Origin: JAJPHW01 sp963771505
Lineage (GTDB): Bacteria > Acidobacteriota > Terriglobia > Terriglobales > Acidobacteriaceae
Direction: 5' to 3'
NCBI GenBank assembly: GCA_963771505.1
Contig: CAVYTO010000001.1
Coordinates: 806,001-870,000 of the forward strand
DNA length: 64,000 bases
Numbering within the stretch: position 1 is the stretch's first letter; every line of letters starts with the position of its first letter. The translations under genes and the position numbers were made by a program. The notes beneath the pieces are model-generated. The model did no database searches. It was not told the origin of the DNA and was given only the letters and a program-made list of their open reading frames with translations. This document shows positions 36,678-46,007 of the stretch, piece by piece.

Positions 36678-36700
36678 AAGCGGCCCCGGAAAGGCCGCTT
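36678..36700 (+). terminator. Terminator of the tonB-exbB-exbD-exbD operon
   Basis: AAGCGGCC (36678-36685) pairs with GGCCGCTT (36693-36700) across a seven-base loop; TCTAATTT follows. An eight-pair GC stem with a weak T-rich tail. Confidence 0.7.
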
Positions 36701-36783
36701 TCTAATTTGAGCACGCTTACCGTTCCCGAAACGACATTTCTGCTATCCTTTCGAGGACTTTTATAAGGGAGATTTACAAGGCA

Positions 36784-37599
36784 ATGAAAAATAGCGCGAG
36801 GACATGGCCGCTGATCGCACTTTGCTTGACGCTCGCATTCACCGCGGGTTGCGACAAGCTGAAGGCGCGTGATCAACTGAACAAGGGCGTGGCGTCTTAC
36901 AAGAATGCAAAATACGAACAGGCCATCGATCATTTTCAGCAGGCGGTAAGTCTCGATCCCACCCTCGAAAATGCCCGCCTGTACTTGGCCACGGCTTATG
37001 CCCAACAATATATTCCCGGTGTAGACAGCCCGGACAACAACCGCATGGGCGAACAGGCAGTTGACGCGTACAAAGCCGTACTCGATAAAGACCCCAACAA
37101 CGTAAATTGTATTAAGGGCATCGCCTACATTTACTTGCAAATGAAGAAGTTTGAAGACGCCAAGACGTACTACCGCAAGGCGATCGAAAAAGACCCGAAC
37201 GATCCGGAACCATACTATTCCGTAGCGGTCATTGATTGGACCCAGAGCTACCTGCCGCGCATGGAAGCGCGCAACAAATTGGCGCTAAAGTCAGAAGAGC
37301 CGCTGAAAGACAAAAAAGTCTGCGCGGCGCTAAAAGTGAAGAGTTGGGACGTAGTTCAAGACGGCATCAGCCAGCTGAATACTGCTCTCAAGCTTCGTCC
37401 CGACTATGACGACGCGATGGCCTACATGAACCTTCTTTATCGCGAAAAAGCAGACATTGAGTGCGACGATCTTCCCACGCGAACTGCTGATCTGAAGACC
37501 GCGGACGACTGGGTCGACAAGACCATGGCTACGAAGAAAGCCAAGGCGGAGAAACAGACAGGTCAGCAAGGCATTGTGCTCGATCAACCGAAGCAGTAG
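36784..37599 (+). CDS. TPR repeat lipoprotein
   Basis: A 271-residue protein with a lipoprotein signal (MKNSARTWPLIALCLTLAFT followed by AGC; Cys22), so it is membrane-anchored outside the cytoplasm. At least three tetratricopeptide repeats follow: KNAKYEQAIDHFQQAVSLDP, AYKAVLDKDPNN and KKFEDAKTYYRKAIEKDPND, with a further degenerate one (NTALKLRPDYDDAM). TPRs bind partner proteins. It lies just after the TonB operon's terminator and may relate to envelope assembly, but no partner is shown. Confidence 0.85.
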   Translation: MKNSARTWPLIALCLTLAFTAGCDKLKARDQLNKGVASYKNAKYEQAIDHFQQAVSLDPTLENARLYLATAYAQQYIPGVDSPDNNRMGEQAVDAYKAVLDKDPNNVNCIKGIAYIYLQMKKFEDAKTYYRKAIEKDPNDPEPYYSVAVIDWTQSYLPRMEARNKLALKSEEPLKDKKVCAALKVKSWDVVQDGISQLNTALKLRPDYDDAMAYMNLLYREKADIECDDLPTRTADLKTADDWVDKTMATKKAKAEKQTGQQGIVLDQPKQ

Positions 37600-37615
37600 T
37601 GCTATCTTTTTCCTC

Positions 37616-37652
37616 ATGCCCCTTTCGAGAACCGAAGGGGGCATTACTTTTT
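37616..37652 (+). terminator. Intrinsic terminator of the TPR lipoprotein gene
   Basis: ATGCCCCTTTCG (37616-37627) pairs with the arm CGAAGGGGGCAT (one G-U), followed by TACTTTTT. It lies between the TPR gene and the converging glycosyltransferase gene; the latter's stop codon touches the stem. Confidence 0.75.
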
Positions 37653-39122
37653 GGCGCGCCGCTCGTATAAATCGACGTAAATTCCGTGAAACTCATGTGT
37701 GCCTGACAGGTTGTAGTCAGGCGCGATCAATCCTGCGAACGACGAAGCCACGTGGTCCATCGCAGTAGGCGGTCCCGCATGAGAAAGGACTAGCCAGATT
37801 CGCGGACGCGACTTCAGTTCTTCTGCGATCAGCGGGTAGTTAGGTTTCTCCACGAAATCAAGGAACGTCATGGGGCTGCCATGCCACGGATACAGCACTG
37901 CGGGCCCGGAGCGCTCGCTCAAATTGCGATAAAACTCGTAAGACATCCTGCCCATTGGAACGTGAAACAGAAGCGCATCTCCGGTTTGCTCTTGGTTGAT
38001 GATGTAAGCTGACGCCGACCGCCAATCGTCACGCTCTTGGTCAAAGTCCTGCAAGTAATAGGCGCGGTCGCCTCGCAACGACAGGGCCATGAATACCAAC
38101 AGCGCTAAGCTAGCCAACCACTTTGGTCGAATCCGGCTGATCGAATCGGCAGCCAGCAACAGTAGCGGCGGCAGACAGAAAATAAAATATCGCGGCAAGA
38201 AAAGGGGTCGGACGTAAGACAAGACGAAAACAAAAAGCGGTGGAATAAACAGCCACATGGCGAGAAATCGATAGCGCCAAGTCTTAAATCCATCCGGATG
38301 AGGCTTGTTTCGAAGCGCGTAGAACAGTCCCGCGCTCACGGCTGCGGCGTAGCAGAGTATCAACAGAACGCCGCCTCCGGCAGTCATCGAGAGGAGTTGC
38401 CATATCTCCTTAAATCCCGGCCGCGGTATCCAGCGCAGTGGCCCTGCCCCAGTAGTGACCACAAACAAAATCACTGGAGCGACCGCAATGGCAATCTGCT
38501 TCCACGCGCGCTGAAAGCCGACCGGACGGTCAGCTAACGGCAGCAGTCGGACCGAAATCCAATGGGTTGCAATCAACAGGAGTGAGTAGAAGTGTGCGTA
38601 AACGGCCAGGGAACTGAGCGCCACATAGGCGATACGATTGGGCCGCGAGGGCTCTCGAACGCTTTTGATGAAGTACAAGCTCGATAGCAGGCACAGCAGG
38701 ACCATCAGCGAGTAGCTTCGGGCCTCCTGAGAGTAGCGCAAGTGGAAAGCGTTGACGGTGAGCAGGGATGCCGCAAAAACTCCAACTTGCGGATTGAACA
38801 GCCGCCTGCCGAGCCAGTAGATGACAGGGATGGCAGCCACGCCGAAGATCAAGGAGAGAGTACGAATCCAGGTTTCGGTGCCTCCCAAACGCAACCAGAA
38901 GTGAAGGATTAAGTAGTACAGCGACATGTTGGCTTCACGTCGCCACAAGATCCGAAGGAAATTGTAGGGATCAAGCCGGGCGATGCCTACGCTCGCGCCT
39001 TCGTCAGACCAGAAGCTCTTTGCGCCAATGACGTGGAAACGCAGCACAGCCGCCAGCGCGGTGAGAACAGCTACGCAGCTAAGCCACGCGGCTGGTGAGC
39101 CTTTGTGGCGCACATCGTCCAT
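37644..39122 (-). CDS. Glycosyltransferase family 39 / ArnT-like membrane protein
   Basis: About 492 residues with many transmembrane helices. The N-terminal KSFWSDEGASVGIARLDP has the acidic DE pair of GT39/ArnT-type lipid-linked sugar transferases (here SDEG after the first helix), and a YYLILHFWLRLGG...WIRTLSLIFG block is typical. A soluble C-terminal part (about 380-492) lies outside. Such enzymes move sugars from polyprenyl-phosphate to proteins or lipids in the periplasm; substrate unknown. ATG 39122 is preferred to ATG 39131. Confidence 0.85.
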   Translation of the reverse strand: MDDVRHKGSPAAWLSCVAVLTALAAVLRFHVIGAKSFWSDEGASVGIARLDPYNFLRILWRREANMSLYYLILHFWLRLGGTETWIRTLSLIFGVAAIPVIYWLGRRLFNPQVGVFAASLLTVNAFHLRYSQEARSYSLMVLLCLLSSLYFIKSVREPSRPNRIAYVALSSLAVYAHFYSLLLIATHWISVRLLPLADRPVGFQRAWKQIAIAVAPVILFVVTTGAGPLRWIPRPGFKEIWQLLSMTAGGGVLLILCYAAAVSAGLFYALRNKPHPDGFKTWRYRFLAMWLFIPPLFVFVLSYVRPLFLPRYFIFCLPPLLLLAADSISRIRPKWLASLALLVFMALSLRGDRAYYLQDFDQERDDWRSASAYIINQEQTGDALLFHVPMGRMSYEFYRNLSERSGPAVLYPWHGSPMTFLDFVEKPNYPLIAEELKSRPRIWLVLSHAGPPTAMDHVASSFAGLIAPDYNLSGTHEFHGIYVDLYERRAKK

Positions 39123-39197
39123 GGGTAGCAATGGTATCCCGAATCCTCCAGGCTCCGCGCAACTCCAGTAAAATCATTCTTGCGCAGTACGAGCGCC

Positions 39198-40715
39198 ATG
39201 TTCAAGAAAATCCTGATTGCCAATCGTGGAGAGATAGCAGTAAGAATCGCACGCGCCTGCCGCGAGTTGGGGATCGCCACGGTCGCCGTATTTTCCGATG
39301 CCGATCAAGGAGCGCTGCATGTCCGGCGTGCGGACGAGGCCCATAACATCGGCCCAGCGCCAGCTTCGGAGTCTTATCTGAGGATCGAGAAAGTTCTCGA
39401 GATCGCCCGGCTCACCGGCGCGGATGCGATCCATCCCGGCTACGGCTTCCTCTCGGAGAACGCGCGCTTCGCCCGCGCCTGCGAAGAGGCAGGAATCAAG
39501 TTCATCGGCCCTTCCGCCGCCTCGATGGAAATGATGGGATCGAAAACTCGTGCCCGCCAATCGATGGAAGCCGCTGGCGTCCCGTTCGTTCCGGGAACCT
39601 CGAAAGGACTCGAGTCTTACGAGCAGGCCGAGCAGGTCGCCTCGCGTCTAGGCTATCCAATCATGTTAAAGGCCGCTGCGGGCGGCGGGGGCAAAGGTAT
39701 GCGGCTCGTACACAATCGTGAACAGCTGCGCGCCGCGCTCGAAGGAGCGAAAAGCGAAGCCCAACGCGCATTCGGGGACGATGAAGTCTATGTGGAGAAG
39801 GCCATTGTGAATCCGCGCCACATCGAGATGCAAATCTTGGCCGACGAGCACGGCAACACGGTTTATCTGGGCGAACGAGAATGTTCGATTCAGCGCCGGC
39901 ACCAGAAGGTTCTGGAAGAATCGCCCTCAACTGTCGTGGACGCGGAGATGCGCAAGCGCATGGGCGAAACCGCGGTACGCGTGGCCAGAGCCGCTAAATA
40001 TGCGAACGCTGGCACCATCGAGTTCCTGGTCGACCAGGAAAAGAATTTCTATTTTCTGGAAATGAATACGCGCCTGCAAGTGGAGCATCCCGTAACAGAG
40101 TCGGTGACCGGATTGGACCTCGTAAATCTGCAGATTCATATAGCCAACGGCGAAAAGCTTCCATTCTCCCAAGCCGACGTAAAGATGCAAGGCCACGCGA
40201 TTGAGTGTCGCGTTTATGCCGAAGATCCCGAAAACCAATACTTCCCCAGCCCGGGAACGATCACCGGCCTGGCGGAACCGGGAGGCCCGGGAGTCAGGGT
40301 GGACAGCGGAGTGTATGAAGGCTGGAAGGTTCCAATCGACTACGACCCGCTATTGGCTAAATTGATCTGTTACGGACCTGATCGAGCGGTCGCGATCGCG
40401 CGGATGCAACGTGCATTGCGGGAATATTACGTGGCCGGCATCAAAGTAAATCTCGATTTGTTCAAGACCATCCTGAAAGATGAAGATTTTCAGGCAGGCA
40501 AGCTGGACACAGGATATCTGGAGCGCCTTGCTCACAAACCCGAGACTCCCGCCGAACCGAATGCTGACGTCGCAGATGCCGTGGTGATTGCGGCTGGAAT
40601 CTTTGCCATGCTGGACGCCAAAGGCGGCATGGGGAACAACACTGCAAAGAGCTCGCCGGATACCCCGTCGTCAACGAGATGGAAGAGACTCGCGAAAGCC
40701 GAGGCCTTGCGTTGA
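39198..40715 (+). CDS. accC: Acyl-CoA carboxylase biotin carboxylase subunit
   Basis: Biotin carboxylase uses ATP and bicarbonate to carboxylate biotin. It has 505 residues with an ATG at 39198 (KKILIANRGEIAVRIARACR). Motifs: KAAAGGGGKGMRLV (ATP grasp glycine loop), ERECSIQRRHQKVLEESPS and EMNTRLQVEHPVTE. It is 50-60 residues longer than E. coli AccC; the extra C-terminus (ending WKRLAKAEALR) is as in acyl-CoA carboxylase alpha chains. It overlaps the next gene by 37 bases. The pair resembles a propionyl/acyl-CoA carboxylase alpha subunit split in two, so acetyl-CoA may not be its only substrate. Confidence 0.93.
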   Translation: MFKKILIANRGEIAVRIARACRELGIATVAVFSDADQGALHVRRADEAHNIGPAPASESYLRIEKVLEIARLTGADAIHPGYGFLSENARFARACEEAGIKFIGPSAASMEMMGSKTRARQSMEAAGVPFVPGTSKGLESYEQAEQVASRLGYPIMLKAAAGGGGKGMRLVHNREQLRAALEGAKSEAQRAFGDDEVYVEKAIVNPRHIEMQILADEHGNTVYLGERECSIQRRHQKVLEESPSTVVDAEMRKRMGETAVRVARAAKYANAGTIEFLVDQEKNFYFLEMNTRLQVEHPVTESVTGLDLVNLQIHIANGEKLPFSQADVKMQGHAIECRVYAEDPENQYFPSPGTITGLAEPGGPGVRVDSGVYEGWKVPIDYDPLLAKLICYGPDRAVAIARMQRALREYYVAGIKVNLDLFKTILKDEDFQAGKLDTGYLERLAHKPETPAEPNADVADAVVIAAGIFAMLDAKGGMGNNTAKSSPDTPSSTRWKRLAKAEALR

Positions 40716-41212
40716 GCGTATTTGATGTGGTCCTCGATAGCCGTACATATCGCCTCGATATCGAGAACGCCGAGAACGAATGGCGTTGCAAGATTGATGG
40801 CCGCGCAATCGCTTTGAGCGCGAGACCGATAGCAGAAGATCTGATTTCTCTTCTAGTTAGCGGCAGGGTCTACGAGGCGAAGCGAGAAAAATCTGACGAC
40901 GGCGTGTACATTACCTCGCGGGGTGTACGCCATCTGCTAACGGTCCGCGACCCAAAATCGTTGCGAAGCCGGGGCGTTCAAGCCAGCGACGACAGCGGTC
41001 CGCGAAAAATCACTGCGCCAATGCCGGGAAAGATCGTGCGAATACTGGTAGCGCTCGATGAGTTGGTTGAAGCCGGACAAGGGATCGCCGTGGTTGAGGC
41101 GATGAAGATGCAGAACGAGATCAAATCCCCGAAGAAGGGGAAAGTCCGGAAACTTCTCGTGGCCGACGGGTCCGCTGTAAATGCGGGAGATGCCTTGGCC
41201 GTCATCGCGTGA
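40679..41212 (+). CDS. Biotin carboxyl carrier subunit with BT-like N-terminus
   Basis: 177 residues. The C-terminal biotinyl domain (about 105-177) holds the biotinylation motif EAMKMQNEI (the K in AMKM is biotinylated) and PMPGKIVRILV. The N-terminal 100 residues are beta-rich (RTYRLDIENAENEWRCKIDG) and resemble the BT linker domain of acyl-CoA carboxylase alpha chains rather than AccB's disordered linker. Its ATG is inside accC, so translation is probably coupled. With accC it would form a two-piece alpha subunit; the carboxyltransferase partner is not next to it. Confidence 0.88.
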   Translation: MEETRESRGLALSVFDVVLDSRTYRLDIENAENEWRCKIDGRAIALSARPIAEDLISLLVSGRVYEAKREKSDDGVYITSRGVRHLLTVRDPKSLRSRGVQASDDSGPRKITAPMPGKIVRILVALDELVEAGQGIAVVEAMKMQNEIKSPKKGKVRKLLVADGSAVNAGDALAVIA

Positions 41213-41229
41213 CGGCCCGCATCTAGTCC

Positions 41230-42288
41230 CTATTTCCCAGCTCCGCTATCCGCCAGAATCTTTTCCGCTAAGAAGTTCTGCACTTTCGCTTGATCGCGCA
41301 GGACCTCATAGTAAGCCGCTTTGAGTAGCTGCTCTCGACGGTCCCGCAACTGAGAGCGAATTGTTTCCTGAACTCGTGGATCGGCCAGCTCGCGCTGCCC
41401 TGCAGGCTCTTTGGACACGAGCTTCACAATGCGGAACCCCATCACCTCCCTGTTCATCGGATTGGTGACGGTGATTACTGGGCTGTACTGACCCGGTTTC
41501 AACTTTGAGATCACTTCGCGCGTGGCAGGGTCGGTTCTTTGCAGTGACGACTCTGGAGTGAATCCCAAATCCCCTCCATTGGCGGCGGTGTCGGTGTCTT
41601 CCGAATAGTTGGTGGCAAGCGTACCGAAATCGTCTCCGCTGTCCAGCCGATTCTGCACCATCTGAATTTTCTTGCGGGCATCCGGCTCATTCTGCGCCTT
41701 ATTGCTCTGGTTCCGCGCCTGCGGATTGGGCTGAGGCGTGACGAAAATCTGGGCGAGGTGATACTGCGGCTCCACGAGATTGAACTCCGCCTTGTGCGCC
41801 GTATAGTAGCTGGTGATGTCCTGATCGGTCACGTTGATCTTCGAAGTAACTTCTTTGTTCATGACCTTATCCACGGTGAGCGACCTTCGGATATCGCGCT
41901 TGAAATCCTCCATGGTGATTTTCTTCTCGGCGAGACGCGCGTTGAACTGGTCCGCTGTAAACGGGGATTTGATCTCGTTCAGCTTGCGTTCGACTTCATC
42001 GTCAGTGGCAAGCAGGCCCAACTTTTCGGCCCGGCGCATGAGAATGTCGTTATCGATCAACTCACGCAGAATGTTTAACCGCAGCGTCGTCGCCTGCTCA
42101 CCCGTCGGGTGCTGGTCGGAACCGGCGGTTTGATTCTCGTAATACTTATCCAGATCGGTGTTGTAGATTTTGCGGCCGTCTACATTAGCTGCAGCGTCGC
42201 CGCTTCCCGCCTTCGAATTGCATCCTAAGCCGGCCGCAAGGCCCGCAAGCGCCAGCCCGCAAAAAATTTGTCGCGAGTAAGACTTCAA
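41230..42288 (-). CDS. SurA/PpiC-like peptidyl-prolyl isomerase lipoprotein
   Basis: SurA-type chaperones escort outer-membrane proteins. The start is TTG 42288, right after GGGAGGAACA; a 370-residue version from 42342 would bury that site. The signal (LKSYSRQIFCGLALAGLAAG, then LGC) marks a lipoprotein. An N-terminal chaperone helix region (about 35-185; LRELIDNDILMRRAEKLGLL) precedes a parvulin domain (about 190-310; YHLAQIFVTPQPN, GGDLGFTPESSL, GFRIVKLV). It is the third gene of a minus-strand set after LptD and a DsbA-like protein. Confidence 0.88.
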   Translation of the reverse strand: MKSYSRQIFCGLALAGLAAGLGCNSKAGSGDAAANVDGRKIYNTDLDKYYENQTAGSDQHPTGEQATTLRLNILRELIDNDILMRRAEKLGLLATDDEVERKLNEIKSPFTADQFNARLAEKKITMEDFKRDIRRSLTVDKVMNKEVTSKINVTDQDITSYYTAHKAEFNLVEPQYHLAQIFVTPQPNPQARNQSNKAQNEPDARKKIQMVQNRLDSGDDFGTLATNYSEDTDTAANGGDLGFTPESSLQRTDPATREVISKLKPGQYSPVITVTNPMNREVMGFRIVKLVSKEPAGQRELADPRVQETIRSQLRDRREQLLKAAYYEVLRDQAKVQNFLAEKILADSGAGK

Positions 42289-42358
42289 AATGTTCCTCCC
42301 TGATACGGCCAAAATCAGACTGAGATTCTCAGGCGTGTGCATCCGTGCCGCCTGCTAA

Positions 42359-43294
42359 TTAATTGCTCGCCGGCTGTGCCGCCGCCGGAACCGCCGCGGT
42401 TGGCGCTGGGTGTACAGGCGGAGTCCCACCGGCTTGCTGGAGCGCATTATCGAGCGCGGCCCGCACTTCACTCGCAGGCATCGCCCCGTCCAACTCCTGG
42501 CCGTTTACAAACATGGTCGGGGTCGCGCTCACGCCCACCGACTCAGCTTCCTTCTCCGAGGCCTTGATGGCATCTTCATTCTGCGCTTTCATGCACGATT
42601 GCAGCCTTGCGGAGTCGAGGTGATGCTGTTCGCTTTGTTGCATGGCCAGGTGATCAACTGCCGCAGCATGATCTTTGTCCGCGCTCACATCCCGCTGATG
42701 CGCATGGATGTAATCCGCAAAATCCCAGTAGGCGTCGTTATTTTGCGCAGCCAGGCAGTTCGCATCCACCGCCGCCCTGGTCGCCCACGGATGAATATCG
42801 TACAAAGGAAAATCCTTGTAAACGAACAAGACCTTGTCTTGGTACTCCTTCAATATTTCCGGGAATAAAGTGGAATGCATGCGAGAGCAAAACGGACACT
42901 CGAAGTCGTCATACGAAACCACGACAACTTTCGCATCTTTATTGCCTCGGGTAGGGCGGCCGGCGATGTTGATCTTCTTAACAATTTCCGCGTAGGGGTC
43001 TTTCGTGAGATCAAGCTTTGTAACCCGGATTAATTCTTTGCCGTCTTTTGCCAGCAGAAAATCGTAAGACAGCTTCTTGCCTGCCCCTTCCATCGTGATG
43101 GTGAGCGCGTCGTACTTAGGAAAGTCGCTGGCCTGCGGAGCGCCCACGCTGATTTTCACGCTGGCGGGAACGTTGTAGTAAGACCTCACTTCGCGCTGAA
43201 TGTGGTGAGTCAGGTCGGGCGACAAGGCGGATTGCGCCGAGCAACCGAGCGACGCAAGAAACAATACGGCGACACAACCTCTTAAAACTGCCAC
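42359..43294 (-). CDS. DsbA-like thioredoxin-fold oxidoreductase
   Basis: A 311-residue exported protein (signal MAVLRGCVAVLFLASLGC, possibly a lipoprotein). An N-terminal extra domain (about 25-100) precedes a DsbA/DSBA-like domain with redox motif CPFC in DDFECPFCSRMH, and cis-Pro loop SATPTMFVNGQEL. It has an alanine/proline-rich tail. It should oxidise or shuffle disulfides in the periplasm. GTG start. It lies between the LptD and SurA-like genes, and the LptD carries a CC pair that would need such an enzyme. Confidence 0.9.
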   Translation of the reverse strand: MAVLRGCVAVLFLASLGCSAQSALSPDLTHHIQREVRSYYNVPASVKISVGAPQASDFPKYDALTITMEGAGKKLSYDFLLAKDGKELIRVTKLDLTKDPYAEIVKKINIAGRPTRGNKDAKVVVVSYDDFECPFCSRMHSTLFPEILKEYQDKVLFVYKDFPLYDIHPWATRAAVDANCLAAQNNDAYWDFADYIHAHQRDVSADKDHAAAVDHLAMQQSEQHHLDSARLQSCMKAQNEDAIKASEKEAESVGVSATPTMFVNGQELDGAMPASEVRAALDNALQQAGGTPPVHPAPTAAVPAAAQPASN

Positions 43295-43455
43295 AAGAAA
43301 CCGCCTGTTCGTGGAAAATAGCGCTGGATGCAGAGATCAGATTATCTCATAATCCCGCTTGAATGCTTGCTTTCAGCGTGTTACACGACTCATCCGTAGA
43401 TATGATGCGGCGACTTGCGCCAGAGGATGTAATCGGAAGCCAGCGTCCAAGTCAG

Positions 43456-45891
43456 CTAAAACAGGCGCGCGTCCCGTCGCAGGTTGCCAAACGCTCCGAC
43501 ATTGGCCAACGCAAAGCTAAACCGGTACTGGTTTTCGTTGCGGACGGAACCCAGGGCGAATCGGCGATACTCGAAATTGAGTCCGCAGCAGTCCCAGTTG
43601 TAACTGGTCTGAACTGACGCATATTGCAAGAAGTTCAAATTGGCGTCAAAACCCACATTCACCGCTCCACTAAAGCCGCGCTTGTTCGGGTAGCCATAGC
43701 CAGCGAGCAGCCGGAATTGATTGAACAGCCCGGGCGACGATTGCGCGCCTGAAATTACGGTTTCACCCGGAGCTTGCAGAAAGGCGTCTCCGCCTCCGAC
43801 CGTGAACGGCCCGGCCCTAAAGTTGACGAGGGCCGTGCTGCTATTGATGTGGCTGTCGTGGAAATCATAATCCACATCCCACTCGACGTCGGTGCGAGAG
43901 CTGGCTTGAAACCGCAGCCGCGAAACCAAAGGGGATAATCGTCGTTCTGCGGTCAGGAAGGCGATGCTGGTGAAGTCCGCGGTGGTTGCAAGCACGTTCG
44001 GTTGTCCGGGCACGAGCGCTCCGCCAAACGTGGGGTCGAGGAAATATTTTTGCGCCAGTTCCCACGTGACCACTTCCCGCACCTGCGGCTCAGACGAACA
44101 TTTCGTCTCGGTCGCCGATTGTATCTTTTCCCATGGAACAAGGCTGCGAGAAGGAGCTCCGCCGACAAAAAGAGAAGGCATGCCGGGACGATCGCAGTCT
44201 TCACCTGGAGGGTTAACCCGCTTAGCGTACAGGCGATTCACAATCCCGTATTCCACTTCGTTCGTATTACTCAGGATGTCGCGCTGGTCAAAGCGCAAGA
44301 TGTTCGCGAAATTATTTACTCCCGTCACGTAGTTGTAGGTGATGCGCGGTTCGATCGCGTGTTTCCATTTCCGCCCCAGAAATTGGCCGCCGAAAATCTT
44401 GTCCAAAGTTGGCGGAAGAAGCTCCACTGTGCCTCCCAGAGACTTGCGGTTGAGGGAATCGGAAACTGCGGTGCCCGCTCCGCCGGGTTGCGATGGTGGA
44501 ATCAATTGCTGCGTATAGAAGGTATCCCGCAGGGTGAGTTCCGAACGCAGCGACCATCCATCGAACTTAAGCGGTAATGCCAGGCTGGGCGCAAAGTCCA
44601 GACGGCCGACCAGTGGCGCAGTCCTGAACGATGGGTCGCTACGAGCCACTCCGCCAAGTGAACTGTCATAAGACCAATAAAAAGGCGTGCGCCCAATTCT
44701 TCGGTCCACGCTCGACATATCCAAAGTTGGCGCGTGAAGAATCGTAACTACATCGCCAAGGGTGGTGCTCTCGAAGTTCTGATACCGTCGGGCCGCTACG
44801 TTGAAGAAGTAACCGTTGTCGCTTTTGGATATGAACGCACTCGATTTCACCTCGGAGTTAACCGCTTGGGTAAACACTTCGTTGAAAGCTAGGCGAAAAA
44901 CGAACGAAGTCAGATAGTCAATGTCGGCCACACCACGAAAATTGTTGCCAAACTCACCCCCGGCGATCAGGCGAACGTCTCCGCCACCCTGGTTCACGTT
45001 GGGTTTGCCGAAACCGCGATCCAGCACGCTGAAAAAATTCAAGTCAACGAATGAAGTCTCGCTGGGCCGCGCTCGGAATTGTCCCTGGGGTGCCCATCCG
45101 CGCAATGAAAAGTATTCGGCACCAATTGTTGCGTCGAGACTGCGATTCAATGCCAGGTAAACCGACTCGCCGAGAATCGTCCCTTTAATCGACGACTGTC
45201 CAATGTTAGGGACCAAGAACCCCGATTGCCTGGGGTACCTGGTCGCTGGATGGGTAGCAAAAGGGAAGTACAGCACGGGAACCCCGTGCAGTAGGAACGT
45301 GCTGTGATAAATCCGCGCGCTGCCGCCTACTTCAACCACCACTTTTCGTGCCCTGAACTGCCACTTGGGTTCTGGAAGTTCGCAGGTAGTGACCGTCCCG
45401 TCGTACACCACATAGTGATCGGGACTGGTTTTCTCCATCGTCTTCCCTGTGAAGGAGAACGGATTCGACGATGTAAGCATCATCCGGTTGCCCTTCAAGC
45501 GAACGCCGATTCCTCCTGCCACGTGTTCGAAATGGCCAGTCTCGGCGCGCAGGTTGTAGTTCCCACGCGATGCCTCTATGTGCTCGTCGTTGATCCCGCC
45601 CTCGAGCAGAACATGGCCTTCGATCGTTGCCTCTCCGCTCACTGCATCGTACGTAATTTCATCCGCGCGCAGCACGTAGTTTTCGTATTCGATTTCGGCG
45701 TTTCCGCTTAACTTGTAAACCTCGCCTTTCTTTTCCTGGCTCAAGGCTTTGATGGTGATTTCTTGCTCACGCAATGACGAGGGCGCAGCCATCGTTTGAG
45801 CCAGTAGCAACTGCCTGGTAACTAGGGGGACTGCGGGAATCAGATGACAAACCAACGCCGCCGTGATAAGGAATCGAGTGCGGGACTTCAT
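43456..45891 (-). CDS. lptD: LPS-assembly protein LptD
   Basis: LptD is the outer-membrane beta-barrel that inserts lipopolysaccharide. It has 811 residues from ATG 45891 (MKSRTRFLITAALVCHLIPA signal); a start at 45990 would put 33 residues before the signal. An LptA/OstA-like jellyroll (about 40-130, GNAEIEYENYVLRADEITYD) is followed by the large LptD barrel. Cysteines: Cys170 (TTCELPEP), two in the middle, and a CC pair at 768-769 (NWDCCGLNFEYRR). An N-domain Cys plus C-terminal CC is the pattern that forms the inter-domain disulfides in E. coli LptD (C31, C173, C724, C725). It leads the LptD/DsbA-like/SurA-like set. Confidence 0.93.
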   Translation of the reverse strand: MKSRTRFLITAALVCHLIPAVPLVTRQLLLAQTMAAPSSLREQEITIKALSQEKKGEVYKLSGNAEIEYENYVLRADEITYDAVSGEATIEGHVLLEGGINDEHIEASRGNYNLRAETGHFEHVAGGIGVRLKGNRMMLTSSNPFSFTGKTMEKTSPDHYVVYDGTVTTCELPEPKWQFRARKVVVEVGGSARIYHSTFLLHGVPVLYFPFATHPATRYPRQSGFLVPNIGQSSIKGTILGESVYLALNRSLDATIGAEYFSLRGWAPQGQFRARPSETSFVDLNFFSVLDRGFGKPNVNQGGGDVRLIAGGEFGNNFRGVADIDYLTSFVFRLAFNEVFTQAVNSEVKSSAFISKSDNGYFFNVAARRYQNFESTTLGDVVTILHAPTLDMSSVDRRIGRTPFYWSYDSSLGGVARSDPSFRTAPLVGRLDFAPSLALPLKFDGWSLRSELTLRDTFYTQQLIPPSQPGGAGTAVSDSLNRKSLGGTVELLPPTLDKIFGGQFLGRKWKHAIEPRITYNYVTGVNNFANILRFDQRDILSNTNEVEYGIVNRLYAKRVNPPGEDCDRPGMPSLFVGGAPSRSLVPWEKIQSATETKCSSEPQVREVVTWELAQKYFLDPTFGGALVPGQPNVLATTADFTSIAFLTAERRLSPLVSRLRFQASSRTDVEWDVDYDFHDSHINSSTALVNFRAGPFTVGGGDAFLQAPGETVISGAQSSPGLFNQFRLLAGYGYPNKRGFSGAVNVGFDANLNFLQYASVQTSYNWDCCGLNFEYRRFALGSVRNENQYRFSFALANVGAFGNLRRDARLF

Positions 45892-46007
45892 CTGTATTGC
45901 GCGGAAAACCGCCGCGCAACGGGTATGCGTGACGTTAGCATGGCTCCGCCCTGAGTAGCAAAACATCATACTGGCGTTTAGGTCAGCCATTTAAGAGTAA
46001 GGCAGCC

